DNA of 64,000 nt, taken from NCBI RefSeq assembly GCF_001649575.2, contig NC_051451.1:19097186-19161185 (forward strand), read 5' to 3'. A program made the position numbers and the translations under genes. The notes under the pieces were generated by a model. It was given only the letters and a program-made list of their open reading frames with translations. It was not told the DNA's origin and searched no databases. Below, piece after piece: positions 59,395-64,000 of the stretch. Each line of letters opens with the position of its first letter. Position 1 is the stretch's first letter. The DNA is from Kryptolebias marmoratus (taxonomy: Eukaryota > Chordata > Actinopteri > Cyprinodontiformes > Rivulidae).

Positions 59395-61728
59395 TTAATT
59401 CTGTTTGTTAAATATGGAGCCGTCGGTGCTTCTGTGGGTGCCTAAGTGGGATTTGAGGTGTGTGCGCTGCAGAAACGCCTTCCCACACACGTCACACCTG
59501 TGCGGTCTCTCCCCCATGTGGCTTCTGATGTGCTTCTTCAGGTGCCCGCTGTGAGTGAAGCTTTTACAGCACAGGAAGCAGCGGAACGGCTTCTCGCCCG
59601 TGTGGATCCGCATGTGTATCTTCAGATCTCCTTTGCGGCTGCACTCCTTCCCGCAGACGTGGCAGCGGTGCAGCTTCAGCCCCGCGTGGCTGGCCATGTG
59701 CTCCGTCAGAGAGGTCGCGTTCTTGCACTGCTTGCCGCACAGGAGGCAACACTTTGAGTTCTTGTGGGACTTCAGGTGCAAGTCAAGACTTTCCGAGGAC
59801 TCGATGGTCCGTCCGCACACGGCACACATGATGCTGACGTCTCTTGAGTGGTTACGGAAAGCGTGATTTATCAAGCGGTGACTGGAGGAGAACTTTTCAG
59901 TGCACAAATGGCACTGATAGTCGGCTCCAGTCAAGCTGAAGTCAGATGACTCAGTGGATTCTCTGGAGAGGATGAATGACATTTGACCTTGTTCTGTTTG
60001 GTGTGATGGAAAACCTGCAGCAGTTTTATGTTGTGAAGGCAGAGCTGAAGCAGGTGACGGGTCGAACTGTCCGCTTTTCTCTTCCTGCATCTCCTGATGC
60101 TCGTCTTCTGCATTACAGCTTTGGATCCGAGGTTGTGAAGGTGGCTTTGCGTCTTCCTGCTCATTGTCCTCCCAGACGGAATGATGGGGTGGATAAAAGA
60201 CACCCTCTCCCACCTCCTCCTGGTGATCGGCAGTCCAGAGCTCATGATCTTCCTGTTTAATGATCCGGAGCTCCGGTTCGCTCTGCTCGATGCTGCTGAG
60301 GGTTGATTCCTGCTCACAATGAGTTTCATCTTTACAGGAGGATAACTGAGAAATGTCTATAACAAACAAAAAAAGAACACCCATCACTCTCATAAATATT
60401 AATAGTTTAAAAAAAAATCTAAACAGTCATTACTGTTATAAAACTGGGAAAAAGAATCTGAAAATATTCATCATTTAACAACTACTTTTGTTGTTGAATA
60501 ATGTCCAGATCATTTTCAGCTCTTACTATAACCTCATCGCCAAAAGATTTTACAGACACTTCCCTGAAATGTGGTGTGGTAGTAGCTGAGACTGATGTCC
60601 AACACGTACTCTGAGCTTTAACAGATTGCATATGATCTTTGCTTAAAGATGTTGTCATTAACTATTTGGAGCCGGCTCTGCTTGTTAATAAGACATCTCA
60701 AGGACCACTGAACAGATTCAGAATGAAACTTCCAGGGAATAATCCTCGGATGTACGTCTACAGGAGATTAATATTTGGAGCCAACTCAATTCAAGATGGC
60801 CACCCGAGCCAGGTCTTAGAAAACACAAATGTGTCTACAGTTCAGTCGATTTTACATATGATGTGCTAAATTTACGGTGCGGTTGTAGCTGCGAGTCATT
60901 CGCAACGTGTAGTCTTGAGTAAGGGCTTTGCTTGAAACGTCAGCGTTAACTGTTAGCAAAATATCCCATAAACAACAGGATGGATTTTAATGAAACTCTG
61001 AGAAAGTACTCATCACATGTACATCTACGGCTGATTAATCTTTAGGGTCAGTCAATTCAAGATGACCGCCATGGCTAAAAGACATCATCAGCCAACCTGA
61101 AAACAGCAACAACTCAGCCAATTTTACAAATACTGACCTAAAATTAGATGTGGTAGTAGCTGAGAGTCATTCCTTCAAGGAAAGCTAAGGGAATTATTTG
61201 ACAAATGCTGCTAAAAATCAACCATTAGTTACACTTTAAGTACATGTGGGAACTGAATTACAGCATTATGTACATTATCAAAGCATATGCCTTAAAGTGT
61301 TTGCAACAAATGTGAATTATTTTAATTATTTATGTGTTACAGACAGCTACAGCTCCAAAATAAGTAAAATATCCCAAAATGTAAAAACTTGCGTTGACTC
61401 TCAAAGCGTCAACAGCCACTAGGGGTACTTGAACGCATCATTCAGCAGTGAAACAGTGTTTAGACGCAGTTAGTTGGAAACTACGACGTTTTGGTTTTAA
61501 TGTTCTGGTGTTTTTCGTCAGTGACAGGTGGACTGAAGCGGCAGGAAACACACCTGTCCTCTGGTTTTCCAGCTGCAGCAGCTGACCCTTGAGCCGCTCG
61601 ACCTCCTGCTTCGAGCTGGACGCTTCTTCTTCGTATTTTGCAATTGTTTGCTCAAAAACCTGAAATATTTCCTCCACTACAGCCGTCAGCCGGTCGTTTA
61701 CAAAAGCCCTGAGAAGCAACGGAGACAT
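59395..61728 (-). CDS. C2H2 zinc-finger protein with N-terminal coiled coil
   Basis: Two coding exons: 61728-61554 (58 codons plus one base, donor acag|gtgtgt) and 60356-59395 (acceptor tgttatag). Phase 1 on both sides gives ...ENQRTDISQL.... The protein is 378 residues. Residues 1-58 (MSPLLLRAFVNDRLTAVVEE...EVERLKGQLLQLENQ) are a helical coiled coil, the usual first exon of fish poly-zinc-finger genes and probably used for dimerisation. An acidic, glutamate- and proline-rich linker follows. Six C2H2 fingers come next, starting at YQCHLCTEKF, IMCAVCGRTI, CCLLCGKQC, HRCHVCGKEC, FRCFLCCKSF and HRCDVCGKAF. Only the last three are joined by conserved linkers (HTGEKP, HMGERP), and the first three are more diverged. 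It is a predicted nuclear DNA-binding regulator. The ATG at 61728 is preferred over the upstream in-frame 61758 because it matches this family's usual MS start. The orthologue is not identified. Confidence 0.88.
60545..61175 (+). repeat. Dispersed repeat family A, copy 8, tandem units
   Basis: Sits in the single intron of the zinc-finger gene. The tail of one unit (60545-60630) is followed by two fuller units (about 60655-60915 and 60945-61175), each with 'gaatgaaacttccaggga / atgaaactctgagaaag' and 'ttcaagatggccacc / ttcaagatgaccgcc' blocks. Confidence 0.6.
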
Positions 61729-61839
61729 TTTCGTCGAATTAGGACCTAAATGAATCACCCGGGAAGATGTTCGACGTAGCAGCTAGAACTTTTTGTTGTT
61801 GTTGTTGAGGTTTTACGTCGAAGTAAGGCGCTTTACGCT

Positions 61840-63852
61840 CTTCTTCTTCTTCGGTGTTTTTATTGGCGGTTGGCAAACCCGTTTGAGGTGCATTACCGCC
61901 ACCAACAGGGCTGTAGTGTGAATCAACGGGAGATTAAAAAAACAACTCTAGATTTATCTAATTAAACTACTTTCCTTTTCAAATGTACTATTTTTACTGT
62001 GTATGTTGGCTGCTTTTTCCTCCAAGAGACTTAATCACGTGAAGTCCTGATATGTTTGTCTTCAATAATGGCTGAAAAAATGATTCCTGTGGATTTTGTA
62101 CTTATTGCAGTAGCAGTATGTGTGTGTGCACTATCCTGTTTGGTGCTTATCTGTTTTGTATAAAGTGTAGCTGGGACATGTCTGTCCCATTCTGAGTGGA
62201 GTGATGGCATTTCCTTCTCTTCCATTCCAGCCTGTCTTCCTTCCTGCCACAACATGTTTTTGTGTACTGTGTGTTTCCTGATCATACCTGTACTCCTGCC
62301 ATGCTGTTTGTGTATACAGGCTGATGAATGGCTTGATTTTGGTTTTGCTCAATGGGACTTAGGTTTATAGCTCTTTTTGCCAGGATGTCTGCGATTTAAT
62401 TTCCCTTCACACCAACATGGGCGGGAACCCAAAGGAATTGTACTCTTGTACCTTTAATGTCCGCCCTGTACATTGCAGTAAATATTTTAGTGATGGGATT
62501 TGCTCAGATTGATGATCTACCAGATGCAATACTTCTAAGTGCTGACATGCTATCAGATTAAATACCATTATTGCTAACAAATTCTGTTGTGCATTGTTGA
62601 GAAACCATTTTTTTAGTGTTCACTCCTTTCAGAGGAATCTCACCTCACCACTTAGTTTCTCTCTTTCTCTCACTGGATCTTTGATGTTGCAGAACAGACG
62701 GACACACAAAACAAGTCCAGACCAGAGGTTTAATTATCAATCATACTGTAGCGTTCCCTCGGCTAGCAAAACAGCAGACCAGACGAGTTGTCCTCACCAG
62801 CCGTTTATTGTAGAACAACACAAGGGAAGATACAGGTCCCAACTCTGGTTACAGGTAGTTTGTCACACCGTCGCAGCGCGCACCCCCGGCGGAACAGCCA
62901 GCCCAATCCCCCCAGTCCCGCGCGAGCGAACCCCCTCCCACCCTCCTTTTCCAATAACACTTGCGGCAACACATAACATGCCTAACTTAAAGTAACAGTA
63001 ACACCAGAAGTGCACAATAACCCTTTACGAATCGTTACAATACATTTATTTAAACATTCAGCCGAATGGAGACAACTCACCAACAAGAAGAAACAGCAAC
63101 CCGTTCCCAGTTGTGTCTGAGGTGATTCCCCTTTCACCTCCTTTTTATACTATGAACCATGCCCAAGACCAGGGTTTTCTGCACACAAACAACTGCAGCA
63201 GCTTGTTTTTCTGTCTCAAGGATGGCTACCTAATCTCACTCGCCCCTGTCATGATGTCCTGGAGTCTTCGGCTTCCCTCACCCCACAGACACAACTGTTC
63301 TTTGTGATTATTTTATCATAAGCTAAGCGTAACCTCATTTTAGCAATCAAAGTATCAAAGTTTGATTGTACTTCACAGCATACAGATAAATGATCTGAAG
63401 GGCCAGTAAGTAAACCACTGAACCTGTTCGCCATGTCTCAACATCCTTAGAGCCATCTGTGTATAGGATCAGTGTCAGAGAAGTGTTTTGAACGATGCGC
63501 CATGTTAGGAGTTGCTCTGATTTCTCTTTTAGTTTCTGATGTATGTTTAGATTTACTTTTGGTAATGGGAAGAGTCATGGAGGATACTGTAAATGTACAG
63601 TTTCTGCCTTCTCATCACTTACCCATCCAAAGCTCCTGATGTTTGTTTCATAAAGGGACCCCATCTTGACTTAGAGACCAAAGGGTTCCACTTTCTAAAC
63701 AATACTTTAATTTCTCTGTGACAAGGGAAGTCAGTACAACAGGTCTGTAACTAGATGGGTCATTTCCCTGGTTTTAGGATGGCACTATTGTTGCTTGTTT
63801 ACATATTGAGGGAAGTTGACCCTTTTCCCAAATTATGTGTGTATTTTGAGGT
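61840..63852 (-). mobile_element. Decayed LINE (RNase H-bearing, I/Nimb-like), 3' part
   Basis: On the minus strand, relics occur in the right order: a reverse transcriptase finger motif near 63795-63731 (AILKPGK, then SSYRPVVLTS after a frameshift), the RNase H start LYTDGSKD at about 63465-63445, and the RNase H end FLWVPAHVGVKGN at about 62440-62405. The 3' end follows with 'ggtggcggtaatgcac', 'ccaaccgccaataaaa' and GAA repeats at 61840. Stops and shifts show it is dead. An LTR-like block at 62747-63378 interrupts it. The clade is inferred from the RNase H domain and tail. Confidence 0.65.
62747..63378 (-). mobile_element. Probable solo LTR nested in the LINE
   Basis: About 632 bp that splits the LINE's RNase H region. 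On the minus strand it has a TATAAAAAG box (about 63150), AATAAA signals and a terminal stretch with AATAAACGG ending CGCTACA. The 5-bp sequence CATAC (plus strand) flanks both sides (62742-62746 and 63379-63383), as expected for a target-site duplication. The 5' end would be CTGTG rather than a strict TG, so that border may be off by one. No internal genes are present. Confidence 0.55.
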
Positions 63853-64000
63853 TCTTATCTAATCTATCCATCCATCCATTCTCTTCCGCTTATCCGGGGT
63901 CGGGTCGCGGGGGCAGCAGCCTAAGCAGGGAGACCCAGACTTCCCTCTCCCCAGCCACTTGGGCCAGCTCCTCCGGGGGAATCCCAAGGCGTTCCCAGGC
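63853..64000 (-). mobile_element. LINE 3' end with (ATGG)n tail, runs off the window
   Basis: The plus strand shows TCCATCCATCCATT followed by 'tcttccgcttatccggggt' and 'cgcgggggcagcagcctaag'. This is the very common fish LINE 3' end (RTE/Rex-like), so the element is on the minus strand and continues beyond 64000. Confidence 0.7.

Noticed and set aside
59446..59866. Plus-strand frames opposite the second zinc-finger gene
   Set aside because: Antisense shadows of the finger repeats.

Overview
The window is nuclear DNA from a ray-finned (teleost) fish, probably a percomorph. The evidence is split genes with GT-AG introns, poly-zinc-finger genes of the fish type, an atlastin and an equilibrative nucleoside transporter closest to vertebrate ATL2 and SLC29A1, and many typical fish repeats (Tc1, hAT, piggyBac, LINE tails with GAA and ATGG repeats). 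It is AT-rich, with local CpG-rich patches at gene starts. One 25-N gap lies at 54391-54415. I cannot name the species.

Layout. (1) 2.27-6.25 kb, minus strand: a C2H2 exon preceded by two THAP-domain exons. Splice phases match, so these may form a single THAP-C2H2 gene of 713 residues. A poly(A) signal at the end of the second THAP exon could instead give a 224-residue THAP-only product. (2) 6.35-11.4 kb: intergenic, filled with a LINE tail, two tandem units of a dispersed repeat, a Tc1 remnant and two MITEs. (3) 11.45-26.65 kb, plus strand: atlastin (atl2-like), 14 coding exons, 613 residues. Intron 3 holds an intact antisense piggyBac transposase gene. The last intron holds a triplicated splice-acceptor segment. 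(4) 28.4-43.3 kb, minus strand: slc29a1 (ENT1), 12 coding exons, 442 residues, with a probable noncoding first exon about 6.5 kb upstream. It converges tail-to-tail with atl2. (5) 43.4-59.4 kb: gene-poor, with an internally deleted Tc1/mariner copy, a MITE nested in another repeat, microsatellites, a CpG-rich patch and the gap. (6) 59.4-61.7 kb, minus strand: a second C2H2 gene with an N-terminal coiled coil and six fingers. (7) 61.8-64.0 kb: a decayed LINE carrying RNase H and reverse transcriptase relics, split by a probable solo LTR, then the 3' end of another LINE family running off the window.

The genes are not an operon or pathway. Atlastin fuses endoplasmic-reticulum membranes, ENT1 carries nucleosides across membranes, and the zinc-finger and THAP proteins are predicted DNA binders. 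The points most worth following are the THAP-C2H2 junction with its internal poly(A) signal, the repeated 3' acceptor of atl2, the intronic piggyBac gene, and tails of what looks like one LINE family at matching positions about 100 bp upstream of both zinc-finger genes. All exon borders were read by eye from splice sites, frame and remembered family similarity; no transcript or database search was run.
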